Shown here: in pieces, positions 38,964 through 50,408 of the stretch | How positions within the stretch are numbered: the first letter of the stretch is position 1 | How the letters are laid out: every line of letters begins with the position of its first letter | From: Bradyrhizobium sp. CB1717 | Lineage (GTDB): Bacteria; Pseudomonadota; Alphaproteobacteria; Rhizobiales; Xanthobacteraceae | Length of the DNA: 64,000 nucleotides | Reading direction: 5' to 3' | Assembly: GCF_029714325.1 (NCBI RefSeq) | Contig: NZ_CP121666.1 | Coordinates: forward strand, 2,294,001-2,358,000 | Notes under the pieces: generated by a model | What the model was told of the DNA's origin: nothing | Seen by the model: the letters and a program-made list of their open reading frames with translations, nothing else | The model's database searches: none | Program-made: the position numbers and the translations under genes

Positions 38964-40217
38964 ATGTCGACATCAGCGGGCGAGCTCGGTCCGGTCGCGC
39001 GTTCCTCCACCTGGCGCACACCGGCGATCATCATTCTCTGCGGCTGCGCCATCGGCATGCTCGGCTTCGGCCCGCGCTCGGCGCTCGGCTTCTTCGTGCA
39101 GCCGATGAGCCATGAGTTCGCCTGGGGCCGCGACGTGTTCGGCCTCGCGATCGCTGTGCAGAACCTGTTGTGGGGCCTGGGCCAACCCTTCGCCGGCGCG
39201 GTCGCCGATCGCTTCGGCCTGTTTCGGGTGATGTGCGTCGGTGCGCTGCTCTATGCCGGCGGCCTGCTCCTGATGCGCTATTCCTCGACGCCGCTGTCGC
39301 TGAATATCGGTGCTGGCGTGATGGTCGGCTTTGGTCTCGCCGGCTGCTCGTTCAATCTGGTGCTGTCGGCGTTCACGAAACTCCTGCCGGCTGAGAAGCG
39401 CGGCCTTGCGCTCGGCGCCGGCACCGCGGCAGGCTCGTTCGGCCAGTTCCTGTTCGCGCCGATCGGCGTCGCACTCATCGACAATTTCGGCTGGCAGCAG
39501 GCGCTCACCGTGTTCGGCTTCCTGATGCTGCTGATCATCCCGCTGTCGCTGGCGCTCTCCACGCCGCGGGCCGCAGCTGCCGGCAGCACGATGCAAGCGG
39601 ATGACCAGACCTTCACCAAAGCGCTCGCCGAAGCTTTCGGCCATCGCTCCTACGTCCTGCTAGTGCTCGGCTTCTTCACCTGCGGCTTCCAGCTCGCCTT
39701 CATCACCGTGCATCTGCCGGCCTTCCTGGTCGATCGCGGCATCTCGACGCAAACCGGCGGCTGGGTGATCGCGGCGATCGGCCTGTTCAACATCATCGGC
39801 TCGCTCAGTGTCGGCTATCTCCAGAACTACCTGCCCAAGCGCTACATCCTCTCGACCATCTATTTCACGCGTGCGCTTGCGACGCTTGCCTTCATCTCGT
39901 TCCCGATCACGCCGTTCTCGGCGATTGCGTTCGGCGCGATCTCCGGCCTGACCTGGCTGTCGACGGTGCCGCCGACCTCGGCGCTGGTGGCGCTGATGTT
40001 CGGCACGCGCTGGCTCGCGACGCTCTATGGCTTTGCCTTCGTCAGCCATCAGGTCGGCGGCTTCCTCGGCGTCTGGCTCGGCGGTATCGTGTTCGAGAAG
40101 TTCGGTTCCTACACGCCGATATGGTGGCTCTCGATCCTGTTCGGCGTGCTCTCGGCGCTGATCAATCTTCCGATCGTGGAGAAACCGGTCCAGCGGGCGG
40201 TTGCGCAGCCGGCCTGA
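38964..40217 (+). CDS. MFS transporter, 12 transmembrane helices
   Basis: The 417-residue protein has about twelve hydrophobic helices in two halves joined by a charged loop near residue 205. The loop-2 motif is GAVADRFGLFRV, and GCAIGMLGFGPRSALGFFV opens the first helix. It resembles monocarboxylate/OFA-type carriers, but the substrate is not readable. An AAGGAG ribosome site precedes the ATG. It diverges from nadABC with a possible regulator site between them, so transport of a NAD precursor is conceivable but unproven. Confidence 0.87.
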   Translation: MSTSAGELGPVARSSTWRTPAIIILCGCAIGMLGFGPRSALGFFVQPMSHEFAWGRDVFGLAIAVQNLLWGLGQPFAGAVADRFGLFRVMCVGALLYAGGLLLMRYSSTPLSLNIGAGVMVGFGLAGCSFNLVLSAFTKLLPAEKRGLALGAGTAAGSFGQFLFAPIGVALIDNFGWQQALTVFGFLMLLIIPLSLALSTPRAAAAGSTMQADDQTFTKALAEAFGHRSYVLLVLGFFTCGFQLAFITVHLPAFLVDRGISTQTGGWVIAAIGLFNIIGSLSVGYLQNYLPKRYILSTIYFTRALATLAFISFPITPFSAIAFGAISGLTWLSTVPPTSALVALMFGTRWLATLYGFAFVSHQVGGFLGVWLGGIVFEKFGSYTPIWWLSILFGVLSALINLPIVEKPVQRAVAQPA

Positions 40218-40259
40218 TCGGCTAAACATCCCCGACAAACAAAGTCAGGGAGTGCAGTC

Positions 40260-41246
40260 GTGGCCACATTCAAGGCGATCCGGGTCGACAAGGCGGACAA
40301 GGGCACCACTGCGCAGCTCGCGCAGTTCGACGAAGCCGAGCTGATGGAGGGCGACGTCACCGTCCGCGTCGAATGGTCGACGCTGAACTACAAGGACGGC
40401 CTTGCACTGACAGGCAAGGCGCCGGTGGTGCGCCGCTTCCCGATGATCGCCGGCATCGACTTTGCCGGCACGGTCGAAGCGTCCTCGCATCCGCAATGGA
40501 AGGCCGGCGACAAGGTCGTCTGCACCGGCTGGGGTATGGGCGAGACGCATCTCGGCGCCTATGCCGAGAAGGCGCGAGTGAAGGGCGACTGGCTGGTCGC
40601 CCTGCCGCAGGGCCTGTCTGCGCGCGACGCCATGGCGATCGGCACGGCCGGCTTCACCGCCATGCTCTCGGTGCTGGCGCTGGAGAAGCACGGCCTGTCG
40701 CCGAAGAGCGGTCCCGTGGTGGTGACGGGCGCAGCCGGCGGCGTCGGCTCGGTCGCCACCGCCGTACTGTCCAAGCTCGGCTACCACGTCATCGCTTCGA
40801 CCGGCCGCGCAGCGGAAGCCGACTACCTGAAAGAGATCGGCGCGGCGGAGGTCATCGACCGCAACGAGCTGTCGGCCCCGGCCAAGCCTCTCGCCAAGGA
40901 GCGCTGGGCGGGCGGCGTCGACAGTGTCGGCTCGACCACGCTGGCGAATCTCCTGTCGATGACGAAGTACGGCGGCGCGATCGCCGCCTGCGGCCTGGCG
41001 GCCGGTATGGACCTGCCGTCTTCCGTCGCGCCTTTCATTTTGCGCGGAGTGTGCCTTCTCGGCATCGATTCCGTGATGTGCCCGATCGAGCCGCGAAAAG
41101 CTGCCTGGCAGCGTCTGGCTTCGGATCTGGATCGGACGAAACTATCTGAAATCACTCAGGAAATTTCGTTGGATCAGGTTTCCGAATGGGGCGCGAAAAT
41201 CCTGGCCGGCCAGGTCCGCGGCCGCGTCGTGGTAAAAATTCTCTAA
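40260..41246 (+). CDS. AcuI/YhdH-type NADPH-dependent oxidoreductase
   Basis: The 328-residue medium-chain reductase lacks the zinc ligands of alcohol dehydrogenases. It shows [19 protein letters not shown] and [13 protein letters not shown], the nucleotide-binding [14 protein letters not shown], and a typical [13 protein letters not shown] end, all of the YhdH/AcuI (acrylyl-CoA reductase) group. AcuI detoxifies acryloyl-CoA; the activity here is inferred. GTG start at 40260 with AGGGAG upstream. It follows the MFS gene by 42 bp. Confidence 0.9.
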   Translation: MATFKAIRVDKADKGTTAQLAQFDEAELMEGDVTVRVEWSTLNYKDGLALTGKAPVVRRFPMIAGIDFAGTVEASSHPQWKAGDKVVCTGWGMGETHLGAYAEKARVKGDWLVALPQGLSARDAMAIGTAGFTAMLSVLALEKHGLSPKSGPVVVTGAAGGVGSVATAVLSKLGYHVIASTGRAAEADYLKEIGAAEVIDRNELSAPAKPLAKERWAGGVDSVGSTTLANLLSMTKYGGAIAACGLAAGMDLPSSVAPFILRGVCLLGIDSVMCPIEPRKAAWQRLASDLDRTKLSEITQEISLDQVSEWGAKILAGQVRGRVVVKIL

Positions 41247-41359
41247 CGGCGTTCAGACTTTACCAACCAAGCTGCTTCAATGTTGCCTTGGTTGGTATGG
41301 TAAGCAGCGGGTAAAGAGATAAGGCATCGCCCGCTGCGGGGGTTGGTTCGGAGTAGAGC

Positions 41360-41959
41360 ATGCTTGCGCGTATTGTGTTGGGGGCTGTCACGGCGGCAGC
41401 GACGTTTGCGCCGGCCATTGCTGGAAGCATGAACGCCGACGAGGCGCGCCGCTTCGTCGCCGGCAAGGTATTCGCCTTCACCTGTTTCGACGGCACCCGC
41501 GGCGCGGGCCGCATACTCGACGACCTCGGTGCTGCCGGCGCCGTGCAGTTCTCGGGCTCAGGCCCGGTGAAACATCTCCGCCTGCCCGGCAACACCCTCC
41601 AGATCCGCGGCCAGAACGTCTGCGCCTCGATCAAGGGCATTCCGTTCGAGCCCTGCTTCAACCTGGAAAAGACCGACGAGCGCAGCTTCCGCGGCTCGGT
41701 ATCGGGCATGGGCTTCGCCTATTGCGACTTCCATCACCAGGGCGGCAATCAGATGCTGATGGCGCGCGCGGTGGCGCGTCCGCGTTCGCTGCGCTCGTCG
41801 GAGCACACTGGTTCGGTCGCCTCCTCGAGTACCGAGGTTGCCGCGCGCGTCGAGACGCCGCGTGTCGAGAGCAGCCGGCTCGAGCCGGTGAAGGCCGAAG
41901 CGAAGTCGGAACCCGCCAGGAACGAGGGCCCGCTGGAGCTGCGTCGCTCTACCCAGTGA
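41360..41959 (+). CDS. Exported hypothetical protein
   Basis: The 199-residue product starts with a likely signal peptide (MLARIVLGAVTAAATFAPAIAG). The mature domain (about 25-135) contains four to five cysteines (FTCFDGTRG, NVCASIKG, EPCFN, YCDFHHQ), which may form disulfides in the periplasm. The last 60 residues are Glu/Arg/Ser-rich and probably disordered. I do not recognise a family. It stands alone. Confidence 0.72.
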   Translation: MLARIVLGAVTAAATFAPAIAGSMNADEARRFVAGKVFAFTCFDGTRGAGRILDDLGAAGAVQFSGSGPVKHLRLPGNTLQIRGQNVCASIKGIPFEPCFNLEKTDERSFRGSVSGMGFAYCDFHHQGGNQMLMARAVARPRSLRSSEHTGSVASSSTEVAARVETPRVESSRLEPVKAEAKSEPARNEGPLELRRSTQ

Positions 41960-42122
41960 GCCGGCGGCGCGGGCCAATCCGCGTCTTGCCGTTGCATATG
42001 TCCATCGAACATCAAGCCGCGCGCGCCGTAGTCATACGGACGGCGGCTTTCATGCGTTGGTAGCTGTTCGCGTCCCAGTTTGCGTACGGCCGGGGGACGC
42101 GGCCCTAGACAAGGGTTCAACG

Positions 42123-42356
42123 ATGTCGCTGTACTTCTTCCGCATCAGTACCGGTCGCTACTCCGGCGCCGCCGATCAACCCTACGAGTTCGACGATCGC
42201 GCCGCCGCGTGGACGGAGATGACCGAGGTCTGCGCCAATCTGCTCGGCGGGATCGCGCGCAGCATGAAGCCGAATGCGAAGTGGAGCATGGAGCTGCTCG
42301 ACGAGAACAAGGAGCCGGTGTTCCGCATCAGCATCGTGGGCGAGACGGTGAGCTGA
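42123..42356 (+). CDS. DUF6894-like small protein
   Basis: The 77-residue product MSLYFFRISTGRYSG...YEFDDRAAAWTEM... fits the short DUF6894-type pattern: an N-terminal aromatic strand, an EFDD turn, an amphipathic helix and a final strand EPVFRISIVGE. Function is unknown. The ATG at 42123 gives this fold; an in-frame GTG at 42057 adds an unrelated leader. A 14-bp perfect palindrome GTCCGTTAACGGAC lies 20 bp after the stop. Confidence 0.72.
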   Translation: MSLYFFRISTGRYSGAADQPYEFDDRAAAWTEMTEVCANLLGGIARSMKPNAKWSMELLDENKEPVFRISIVGETVS

Positions 42357-42586
42357 CGAGACTCAACAACGGGTCGGTCCGTTAACGGACGTATTGTCCG
42401 CAAAATCCGCGAAGTGCAAATTCACTGCACGCGAAAAGTGTGCAAGTCCCGTGGTTTGAGTAGCTTTTTCAGTATTTCTACCCAGCCCCGGGCGCTCTCA
42501 CTTAACGTTAATGAGGAACCTCGCGGTTAGCCTTCCCGGGCTGCTCACGCGCATCGGCGTGGCAATGCGTATCCGGGATTGCTTCA

Positions 42587-44329
42587 ATGTCGTTCATTCA
42601 GAACCTGCGAATTGGCACCAAGCTCGCCGTCACCTCCGCGCTGACCATCGCCCTCGTCGCGCTGATGATCTTCCTCCAGACGAGCGGTGGCACCGAAGTC
42701 CAGCGGCTCAGCAACGCCGCATCGGGACAGCAGGCGATCGCGCAAAACGCCGCGGAGGCGAAGGCGTCGGTGCGCGGGATGCAGATCGGCATTCGCGACA
42801 TCCTGACCTCGTCCTCACCGGCCGAGATGCAGAAGGCCGTCACCTATTTCGGCGATCGCCAGACGGCGGCGCTGAAATTCTCGGAAGAGATGGCAAAGCT
42901 GTCGCACTCGCCTGAGAACCAGAAGCGGATCGATCGGCTGACCGTGCTGATCGGCAATTTCGGCAAGGGCGAGCAGAAGATCGAAGCCATCCGCAAGCAG
43001 GAGCTCGCGCTCGACGGCAAGAAGGACGGCGAAGCGGCGGCGGAGCACGCCAGGCTCGCGGCCGAAGTCAGCCGCATCCGCAAGGAAACCCTGGCGCCGA
43101 TCAACGAAGAGATTTCGGAACTGACCAACGAGATCATCAATCTTGCCAAGCAGAGCAGCACCGCAGCGCGTGCGGAGGCGGAAGCCGAGGCCACCTCCGT
43201 TGCCCGGGTATCGCTCATCACCGGTGTGCTGGTCGCGCTGGTCCTGATCGGCGCATGCATCTTCTCCGTCTTCAGCATCGCGCGGCCCATGCGCGCGCTG
43301 ACGTCGGCGATGGAGAAGCTTGCCGGAGGTGATTTCTCGGTGATTCTGCCGGGTCTCGGCCGCAAGGACGAGGTCGGCGAGGTCGCGGGCGCCGTCGAGA
43401 AATTCAAGATCGTGTCCGAGCAGAGGGCGCGCGAGGAAGCCGAAGCCAAGATGCGGCAGGATCAGATCGCAGCCGAGCAACGCAAATCGGAGATGCGCAG
43501 GCTTGCCGACAGTTTCGAAGGCGCCGTCGGCGAGATCGTCGGGACGGTGTCATCGGCCTCGACCGAGCTCGAAGCGTCCGCCACCACGCTCTCCTCGACC
43601 GCGGAGCGTACGCAACAGCTCACGACCGTGGTCGCGGCAGCCTCGGAAGAAGCCTCGACCAACGTGCAGTCGGTGGCCTCGGCCACGGAAGAGTTGTCGT
43701 CCTCGATCACCGAGATCAGCCGACAGGTGCAGGAATCTGCACGGGTGGCCAACGAGGCGGTGGGCCAGGCTCGTACCACGACCGAACGCGTCAGCGAACT
43801 GTCCAAGGCTGCGACGCGCATCGGCGATGTCGTCGAGCTGATCAATACCATCGCAGGCCAGACCAATTTGCTGGCGCTCAATGCGACGATCGAGGCGGCG
43901 CGCGCCGGCGAGGCCGGCAAGGGGTTTGCCGTCGTCGCATCGGAGGTCAAGGCGCTCGCCGAGCAGACGGCGAAGGCCACCGGCGAGATCGGCCAGCAGA
44001 TCTCCGGCATTCAGGCCGCGACGCAGGAATCGGTCGGCGCCATCAGGGACATCAGCGACACCATCGAAAAGCTGTCCGAGATCTCCTCGACGATCGCGGC
44101 CGCGGTGGAAGAGCAGGGCGCGGCAACACAGGAAATCTCCCGCAACGTGCAGCAGGCCGCGCATGGCACGCAGCAGGTTTCGTCCAACATCACGGACGTG
44201 CAGCGCGGGGCAGGTGAAACCGGCTCGGCCTCCTCGCAGGTGCTGTCTGCCGCGCAGATGCTGTCCGGCGACAGCAACCGTCTGAAGCTGGAGGTCGGGA
44301 AATTTCTCGAGACGGTGCGGGCCGCCTGA
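42587..44329 (+). CDS. Methyl-accepting chemotaxis protein 1
   Basis: The 580-residue receptor has TM1 at about 12-30, a periplasmic helical domain to about 205 (with a Lys/Glu-rich coiled part), TM2 at about 207-230, a HAMP domain (about 231-283) and a signalling domain. The hairpin tip [25 protein letters not shown] is intact, so it can bind CheA and CheW. The C-terminus ends FLETVRAA and lacks a CheR-tethering pentapeptide. It is the first of four consecutive receptors and is most like the next one. The ligand is unknown. Confidence 0.94.
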   Translation: MSFIQNLRIGTKLAVTSALTIALVALMIFLQTSGGTEVQRLSNAASGQQAIAQNAAEAKASVRGMQIGIRDILTSSSPAEMQKAVTYFGDRQTAALKFSEEMAKLSHSPENQKRIDRLTVLIGNFGKGEQKIEAIRKQELALDGKKDGEAAAEHARLAAEVSRIRKETLAPINEEISELTNEIINLAKQSSTAARAEAEAEATSVARVSLITGVLVALVLIGACIFSVFSIARPMRALTSAMEKLAGGDFSVILPGLGRKDEVGEVAGAVEKFKIVSEQRAREEAEAKMRQDQIAAEQRKSEMRRLADSFEGAVGEIVGTVSSASTELEASATTLSSTAERTQQLTTVVAAASEEASTNVQSVASATEELSSSITEISRQVQESARVANEAVGQARTTTERVSELSKAATRIGDVVELINTIAGQTNLLALNATIEAARAGEAGKGFAVVASEVKALAEQTAKATGEIGQQISGIQAATQESVGAIRDISDTIEKLSEISSTIAAAVEEQGAATQEISRNVQQAAHGTQQVSSNITDVQRGAGETGSASSQVLSAAQMLSGDSNRLKLEVGKFLETVRAA

Positions 44330-44530
44330 CCTTCCCATCTCCGCGTGTGATTAACTTGTTAAGCTCGCATTCCGTGCTGAATTTCAAGGGGTTTTCGCAC
44401 TAGTTCAGTATTTGCACGGTGGCGATGTTAACCAATTTGGAATGGCTGGCGCTCACCTTTTGAGCAAGAGCGATCAACGCCTGGAGCCGCCGACAACGAC
44501 TCGGCTGCGCATTCCTTTGGGGAAACACCA

Positions 44531-46264
44531 ATGTTGAGCCTCGTTCGGAATCTGCGGATCGGGACCAAGCTGGCGATCGCGTCGGCACTCGGCATCATCC
44601 TGGTCGTTTGCATCATCGCCAGTCAGCTCGTCGGTAACGGCAATGTGCGGGGCTCCAACAAGGCCGCGGTGGCGCAGCTGGAGCTCGCGCGCGAGGCGGT
44701 GGAAGCCAAGCTTGCGGCGCGCAGCATGCAGCTCGCCGTCCGCGACATACGGCTCGCCGGCAACGCGGCCGAGCTGCAGAAGGCCGGCGCTGCTCTGGTC
44801 GAGCGCGCCGAAACGTTGACCAAAGTCGCTGAGGCGATGCTGAAGCTGTCACAAGTGCCGGAAAACCGGACTCGGATGGAAAAGCTCAAGAGCCTGTCTG
44901 CAGGCTATCTCAAGGGCGCGCAGCAGAACGCGGCCGTTCGTGGCGAGGCCATCGCCCTTGCGGCGACGGACGCCGCCGCCGCTGCCAAGCTCTCCGAAGA
45001 AGGCACGCGCCTGGCGCGTGAGGTGACCCTGCCGATTGCCGCCCAGCTCGATACGATCACGAGCGAGATTGCGGATCTTGCCAGGCACAAAAGCGAGGAA
45101 GAACTTGCCGCCGCGGCGCAGGAGCTGTCCGCGAGCGAACGTCTCGGCATCGTGGTCGGCATCTGCACGATGCTCATACTCATCGGCTCCTGGCTGATGT
45201 CATTCTTCACCATCGCGCGACCGATCCGCGCGCTGACTGTTGCGATGGACAAGCTCGCCGGCGGCGACTTCTCCGTGGTGCTGCCCGGGCTCGGCCGCAG
45301 GGACGAGGTCGGTGGCGTCGCTGCGGCCGTCGAGAGGTTCAAGGTCGTGTCCGAGCAGAAGGCGCGCGAGGAGGCCGAAGCGAAGGTCAGGCAGGACCAG
45401 GCCGCAGCTGCGCAGCGCAAGACCGAGATGCATAGGCTCGCCGACGGTTTCGAGGCCGCGATCGGCGAGATCGTTGATACCGTGTCATCGGCTGCGACCG
45501 AGCTGGAAGCTTCGGCATCGACGCTCACCTCGACCGCGGAACGCGGCCAGCAGCTTACCACAATGGTTGCCGCGGCTTCCGAAGAGGCGTCCACCAACGT
45601 GCAGTCGGTGGCTTCGGCCACGGAAGAATTGTCGTCGTCGATCACCGAGATCAGCCGGCAGGTGCAGGAATCTGCACGCGTGGCCAACGAGGCGGTGGGC
45701 CAGGCGCGCACCACGACCGAGCGCGTCAGCGAGCTGTCCAAGGCGGCGACGCGCATCGGCGATGTCGTCGAGCTGATCAACACCATCGCCGGCCAGACCA
45801 ATTTGCTGGCGCTCAATGCAACGATCGAGGCGGCGCGCGCCGGCGAGGCCGGCAAGGGCTTTGCGGTGGTCGCATCGGAGGTGAAGGCGCTCGCAGAGCA
45901 GACGGCGAAGGCAACCGGCGAGATCGGTCATCAGATTGCAAGCATCCAGACCGCGACCGAGCATTCGGTCGGCGCCATCAAGGAGATCAGCGACACCATC
46001 GAAAAGCTGTCGGAGATCTCCTCGACGATCGCGGCCGCGGTGGAAGAGCAGGGCGCGGCCACGCAGGAAATTTCCCGCAACGTGCAGCAGGCGGCGGAAG
46101 GCACCCATCAGGTGTCGTCCAACATCACTGACGTGCAGCGCGGCGCCAGCGAGACCGGCTCGGCGTCCTCGCAAGTGCTGTCCGCCGCGCAGATGCTCTC
46201 CGGCGACAGCAACCGTCTCAAGCTCGAGGTCGGCAAGTTCCTCGGCACCGTCCGCGCCGCCTAA
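44531..46264 (+). CDS. Methyl-accepting chemotaxis protein 2
   Basis: The 577-residue receptor repeats the layout of receptor 1, including the opening (S)[17 protein letters not shown]. Its periplasmic region differs clearly, while the HAMP and signalling parts are nearly the same protein, with mostly synonymous differences at the DNA level. TM2 lies at about 206-228 ([19 protein letters not shown]). It ends FLGTVRAA. The pair looks like a tandem duplication followed by divergence of the sensor. Confidence 0.94.
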   Translation: MLSLVRNLRIGTKLAIASALGIILVVCIIASQLVGNGNVRGSNKAAVAQLELAREAVEAKLAARSMQLAVRDIRLAGNAAELQKAGAALVERAETLTKVAEAMLKLSQVPENRTRMEKLKSLSAGYLKGAQQNAAVRGEAIALAATDAAAAAKLSEEGTRLAREVTLPIAAQLDTITSEIADLARHKSEEELAAAAQELSASERLGIVVGICTMLILIGSWLMSFFTIARPIRALTVAMDKLAGGDFSVVLPGLGRRDEVGGVAAAVERFKVVSEQKAREEAEAKVRQDQAAAAQRKTEMHRLADGFEAAIGEIVDTVSSAATELEASASTLTSTAERGQQLTTMVAAASEEASTNVQSVASATEELSSSITEISRQVQESARVANEAVGQARTTTERVSELSKAATRIGDVVELINTIAGQTNLLALNATIEAARAGEAGKGFAVVASEVKALAEQTAKATGEIGHQIASIQTATEHSVGAIKEISDTIEKLSEISSTIAAAVEEQGAATQEISRNVQQAAEGTHQVSSNITDVQRGASETGSASSQVLSAAQMLSGDSNRLKLEVGKFLGTVRAA

Positions 46265-46465
46265 CGGCGCCCGTCTTTCCATAGCTCGAGCCTGCAACTG
46301 TCGCGCGTGGCAGCGCGGCGCTCGCGCGTATGCATGCCGCGGCGCCACGACGAATGCGGCGCAGGGTTAACCTTCCGGAAAAGCGACGCGGTCATGATGC
46401 CCGAAATATTCCGGGCGCTGAGTCGCCCTCTGCGTATTGCGTCCCCAGCGTATTGGAGCACATTG

Positions 46466-48436
46466 ATGAGCGGCCTCTCCATCCGCCTGACCCACAAGGT
46501 CATGGCGATCGGACTATTCGGTCTTGTCGGTCTTGCCGCCTTCGGCGCGATCTACGAGATCGGCAGCCTCTCCCAGGATGCCTCCCGCGCCGTCGCAAGC
46601 CGCACCCGCGCGATCGCCGACCTCGACAAGCAGCTCTCGATCGACATGCTGGAGGCCCGTCGTAACGAGAAGAATTTCCAGCAACGCCGCACCGAGAGCT
46701 ACGCCAAGGCGCATGCCGAGCTGGTCGGGCCGATCAACCGCGATTTCGACGAGATGGAGCGGCTGATGGCGGCCGCCGGCATGGGCGCACTGTCCGAGAA
46801 GATGAAGCAGGCCCAGGACGGCTTCAAGCGTTACGCGTCCGACTTCGCCGCACTGGTGGCAGCCGAGACCAGGCTCGGGCTGAACGAGACGCTCGGCCTG
46901 TCCGGATCGCTTCGCGGCGCGGTGCACGACATCGAGGCCAAGCTGAAGGAGATCGACGATCCCAGGACGACGACCTGGATGCTGATGATGCGCCGGCACG
47001 AGAAGGACTTCATGCTGCGGCGCGACCCCAAATACATTGCAGAGGTGAAGAAGGCCGCGGTTGAATTCTCCAAGGCGATAGAGGTCGTCGCAATTCCCAC
47101 AGTGGTGATGAACGACATCACGGCCAAGCTTCAGAAATACCAGTCCGAGTTCGCGGCCTGGGCCGAGACCGCACAGCAGAGTGCGGCTCTCGACGCCGCC
47201 ATGATGAAGACCTTCCGCGAAATCGAGCCTGCGATGGTCGAGGTGCGGGTCGCCGTCGATGCCATGTACAGGCAGGCTGACGCGGCCGAGGCCGCGACCC
47301 GCGAGGCCGTGCGCTTGTGGATGGCCGTGGCCTTCGGCATCACCGTCGTCGTGCTCGCCGTGACCGGCCTTCTGCTCGGACGTTCGATCTCGAAGGCGCT
47401 CGGTGCCATGGTCGGTGCGATGACGCGGCTTGCGCGCGGCGAGCTCTCGATCTCCGTTCCCGGCGTCGGGCGCAGGGACGAGATCGGCGAAATGGCCGGC
47501 GCCGTCGAGGTGTTCAGGACCACCATGGCGGAGGCCGAGCGGCTGCGCGTCGAACAATCGGAGGCGGATGCGCGCGGACGCGAACAGCGCAAGGCCGACA
47601 TGCGGCGGCTTGCCGACACGTTCGAAGGCGCGGTCGGCGAGATCATCGAGACCGTGTCGTCGGCGGCAACCGAGCTCGAGGCCTCCTCCAACACGCTGAC
47701 GCAGGCCGCCGAACGCGGCAACGGGCTCGCAACCGCCGTGGCGGCGGCCTCGGAGGAGGCGTCAGCCAACGTGCAGTCGGTGTCGTCGGCGAGCGAGGAG
47801 ATGACCTCCTCGATCTCCGAGATCAGCCGCCAGGTTCAGGAATCGGCGCGTGTCGCCGACGTCGCGGTCGGACAGGCCGAGCGGACCAACGCCCGCGTCG
47901 CCGAGTTGACGAAGGCGGCGAGCCGCATCGGCGATGTGGTCGAGTTGATCAACACCATCGCCGCCCAGACCAACCTCCTGGCGCTGAACGCGACGATCGA
48001 GGCGGCGCGTGCCGGCGAAGCCGGCAAGGGATTTGCGGTGGTCGCGACCGAAGTGAAGGCGCTGGCCGAGCAGACGGCGAAAGCCACGGGCGAGATCAGT
48101 CAGCACATCGGCGCGATCCAGACCGCGACGGAAGACTCCGTCGGCGCGATCAAGGAGATTGGCGATACCATCGCGCGGATGTCGGAGATCTCGTCGACCA
48201 TCGCCGCCGCGGTGGAGGAGCAGGGCGCGGCCACGCAGGAGATCTCCCGCAACATCCAGCATGCCGCGCACGGCACGTCCGAAGTCTCGGCGAATATCGG
48301 CGACGTCCAGCGCGGCGCCGGCGAGACCGGAGCCGCCTCGGCGCAGGTGCATTCGGCCGCCCAGTCGCTGTCGCGGGAGAGCAACCGGTTGAAGGGCGAG
48401 GTCGCGCGCTTCCTGGAGTCGGTACGGGCGGCGTGA
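46466..48436 (+). CDS. Methyl-accepting chemotaxis protein 3, HBM-type sensor
   Basis: The 656-residue receptor has TM1 at about 11-32, then a long all-helical periplasmic region of about 255 residues with two arginine-rich repeats, [12 protein letters not shown] and [12 protein letters not shown]. These are typical of the helical bimodular (HBM) domain, which binds small organic acids in characterised receptors. TM2 is near 290-310, followed by HAMP and the signalling domain; it ends FLESVRAA. The ATG at 46466 has GGAG eight bases upstream; the frame open to 46307 is not needed. Confidence 0.93.
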   Translation: MSGLSIRLTHKVMAIGLFGLVGLAAFGAIYEIGSLSQDASRAVASRTRAIADLDKQLSIDMLEARRNEKNFQQRRTESYAKAHAELVGPINRDFDEMERLMAAAGMGALSEKMKQAQDGFKRYASDFAALVAAETRLGLNETLGLSGSLRGAVHDIEAKLKEIDDPRTTTWMLMMRRHEKDFMLRRDPKYIAEVKKAAVEFSKAIEVVAIPTVVMNDITAKLQKYQSEFAAWAETAQQSAALDAAMMKTFREIEPAMVEVRVAVDAMYRQADAAEAATREAVRLWMAVAFGITVVVLAVTGLLLGRSISKALGAMVGAMTRLARGELSISVPGVGRRDEIGEMAGAVEVFRTTMAEAERLRVEQSEADARGREQRKADMRRLADTFEGAVGEIIETVSSAATELEASSNTLTQAAERGNGLATAVAAASEEASANVQSVSSASEEMTSSISEISRQVQESARVADVAVGQAERTNARVAELTKAASRIGDVVELINTIAAQTNLLALNATIEAARAGEAGKGFAVVATEVKALAEQTAKATGEISQHIGAIQTATEDSVGAIKEIGDTIARMSEISSTIAAAVEEQGAATQEISRNIQHAAHGTSEVSANIGDVQRGAGETGAASAQVHSAAQSLSRESNRLKGEVARFLESVRAA

Positions 48437-48504
48437 CGATGTCGGCGCCGCCGTTCCGATGTTGCATTGCGGTGTGGGTGTAGTGCCGCGGGATATCTGC
48501 GCGG

Positions 48505-48522
48505 CCGCAACAACTGTTGCGG
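48505..48522. repeat. Short inverted repeat between receptors 3 and 4
   Basis: CCGCAACAACTGTTGCGG pairs at all but one position of its 9-bp arms and is followed by AAAAAA. The A-tract has the wrong polarity for a terminator of either strand, so it is more likely a protein site or incidental. The rest of the 280-bp spacer shows nothing further. Confidence 0.4.
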
Positions 48523-48716
48523 AAAAAATAACGCGGACGGGATCGCCCCGTAGTTTCACGTAGGTTCCTGTTAACGCCTGTTTGCGACTATGTGCGCAAT
48601 CCTACCGGATAAGAACCAGCCAGCATTGTTGGAATGACTTCCGTCCTGTCGTCGGTCGTGACGATGGCGGCGCGGGGTGGTTTGCGCGTTGCTAGGTCTC
48701 ATCGGGATTTGTCGTG

Positions 48717-50405
48717 ATGTCGAAGTTGTCGATCGTCTTCAAGCTTCTGACCGTGTTGTCAGTCCTCGTGCTCTCGCTCGCCGGCGTCGGCGTGACGGCG
48801 ATCGGCACCATGCAGAACATCAATGCCCACACGGTCGAGATCGCGGAAAGCTGGCTGCCGAGCGTGCGTGCGCTCGGCTCGCTCCGCGCCGACATCAACG
48901 AGCTGCGCGTCGCGCTTCGCCTGCACCTGATGCAGGAGAGCGCCGAGGGCAAGGAGGCCGCCGAGAAGCGGCTCGCCTCGCTGCAGGGACGCATCGAGAA
49001 GACACGCAAGGTCTACGAACCCTTGATCACCTCGTCCGAAGAGCGTTCGCTCTATGAGCAGTGGACCAGGGCCTGGGCCGAATATCTGAACGGCGTGCAG
49101 GAGGTGATGGCGCTGTCGCGCAAGAGCGTCGGCCGTTTCCCGACCGATGCCAATGAGATGTTGCAGACCAAGGTCGCGAAGATGGCCCAGGCGGCCGATC
49201 CGCTGCTGCAGAAGGGCATCGAGCTCAACAACAGCGGCGCCGAGCTGGAGACCAAGCAGGCGGCGGACAGCTACGCGCTGATCTTCCGGGTCCTGGTCGG
49301 CATTATCGTGTTCTCGGTCGTGGTTGCGATCGGCGCGGCCTACTATCTCGTGCGCGACGTCTCGCGTGGCATTGCTTCGATCATCAAGCCGATGCAGTCG
49401 CTCGGCGAGGGCGACCTCTCGGCCGAGGTGCCGCATCGCGGCGAGAAGACCGAGATCGGATCGATGGCGGATGCGCTGCAGATCTTCAAGGAAGCGCTGG
49501 TCGCCAAGCGCGCCGCCGACGAAGCAGCCCGGCTCGACGCCGAGGCCAAGATCGAGCGCGGCCGCCGGGTCGATGCCATCACGAGCAAGTTCGAGGCGAT
49601 GATCGGCGAAGTCGTCGGCACCGTCTCCTCGGCCTCGACCGAGCTCGAGGCGTCGGCATCGACGCTCACCAGCACCGCGCAGCGCGGCCAGGAGCTCGCC
49701 ACCGTCGTTGCGGCGGCTTCCGAGGAAGCCTCCACCAACGTCCAGGCGGTTGCCTCCGCCTCCGAGGAGCTGTCGTCCTCGATCACCGAGATCAGCCGCC
49801 GCGTGCAGGATTCGGCGCGGATGGCGGCAGAAGCGGTCGAGCAGGCGGGGCGGACCAACGAGCGCGTCAACGCGCTGTCGCAGGCGGCCTCCCGCATCGG
49901 CGACGTCGTCGAGCTCATTAACACCATTGCGGGCCAGACCAATCTGCTGGCGCTGAACGCCACCATCGAGGCGGCGCGGGCGGGCGAAGCCGGCCGCGGC
50001 TTCGCGGTCGTCGCGTCCGAGGTCAAGGCCTTGGCCGAGCAGACTGCGAAGGCGACCGGCGAGATCGGGGCACAGGTGTCAGGCATCCAGGCAGCGACGC
50101 AGGAATCCGTCAGCGCGATCCAGGAGATCGGCGGCACCATCGAGCGGCTGTCCGAAGTGTCCGCGGCGATTGCCGCCGCCGTCGAACAGCAAGGCGCTGC
50201 GACGCAGGAGATCTCGCGCAACGTCCAGCAGGCCTCGCTCGGCACGCAGGAGGTCTCCTCCAACATCACCGACGTGCAGCGCGGCGCGATCGAGACCGGC
50301 GAGGCCTCGGTCGAGGTGCTGTCGGCGGCGAAATCGCTGGCGACCGACAGCACGCGTCTCAAGGTCGAGGTCGCGCAGTTCCTGGAATCGGTCCGCGCGG
50401 CCTGA
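48717..50405 (+). CDS. Methyl-accepting chemotaxis protein 4
   Basis: The 562-residue receptor has TM1 at about 7-30, a four-helix-bundle-type sensor of about 155 residues ([19 protein letters not shown]), TM2 at about 185-205 ([20 protein letters not shown]), HAMP and a signalling domain with the same tip sequence as its neighbours. It ends FLESVRAA. The ATG at 48717 follows a GTG at 48714; either could be used. The next gene is convergent. Confidence 0.93.
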   Translation: MSKLSIVFKLLTVLSVLVLSLAGVGVTAIGTMQNINAHTVEIAESWLPSVRALGSLRADINELRVALRLHLMQESAEGKEAAEKRLASLQGRIEKTRKVYEPLITSSEERSLYEQWTRAWAEYLNGVQEVMALSRKSVGRFPTDANEMLQTKVAKMAQAADPLLQKGIELNNSGAELETKQAADSYALIFRVLVGIIVFSVVVAIGAAYYLVRDVSRGIASIIKPMQSLGEGDLSAEVPHRGEKTEIGSMADALQIFKEALVAKRAADEAARLDAEAKIERGRRVDAITSKFEAMIGEVVGTVSSASTELEASASTLTSTAQRGQELATVVAAASEEASTNVQAVASASEELSSSITEISRRVQDSARMAAEAVEQAGRTNERVNALSQAASRIGDVVELINTIAGQTNLLALNATIEAARAGEAGRGFAVVASEVKALAEQTAKATGEIGAQVSGIQAATQESVSAIQEIGGTIERLSEVSAAIAAAVEQQGAATQEISRNVQQASLGTQEVSSNITDVQRGAIETGEASVEVLSAAKSLATDSTRLKVEVAQFLESVRAA

Positions 50406-50408
50406 TCC

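Noticed and set aside
48505..48528. Hairpin next to AAAAAA as a terminator
   Set aside because: The A-tract follows the hairpin on the plus strand, which is the wrong polarity; on the minus strand the T-tract precedes the hairpin.
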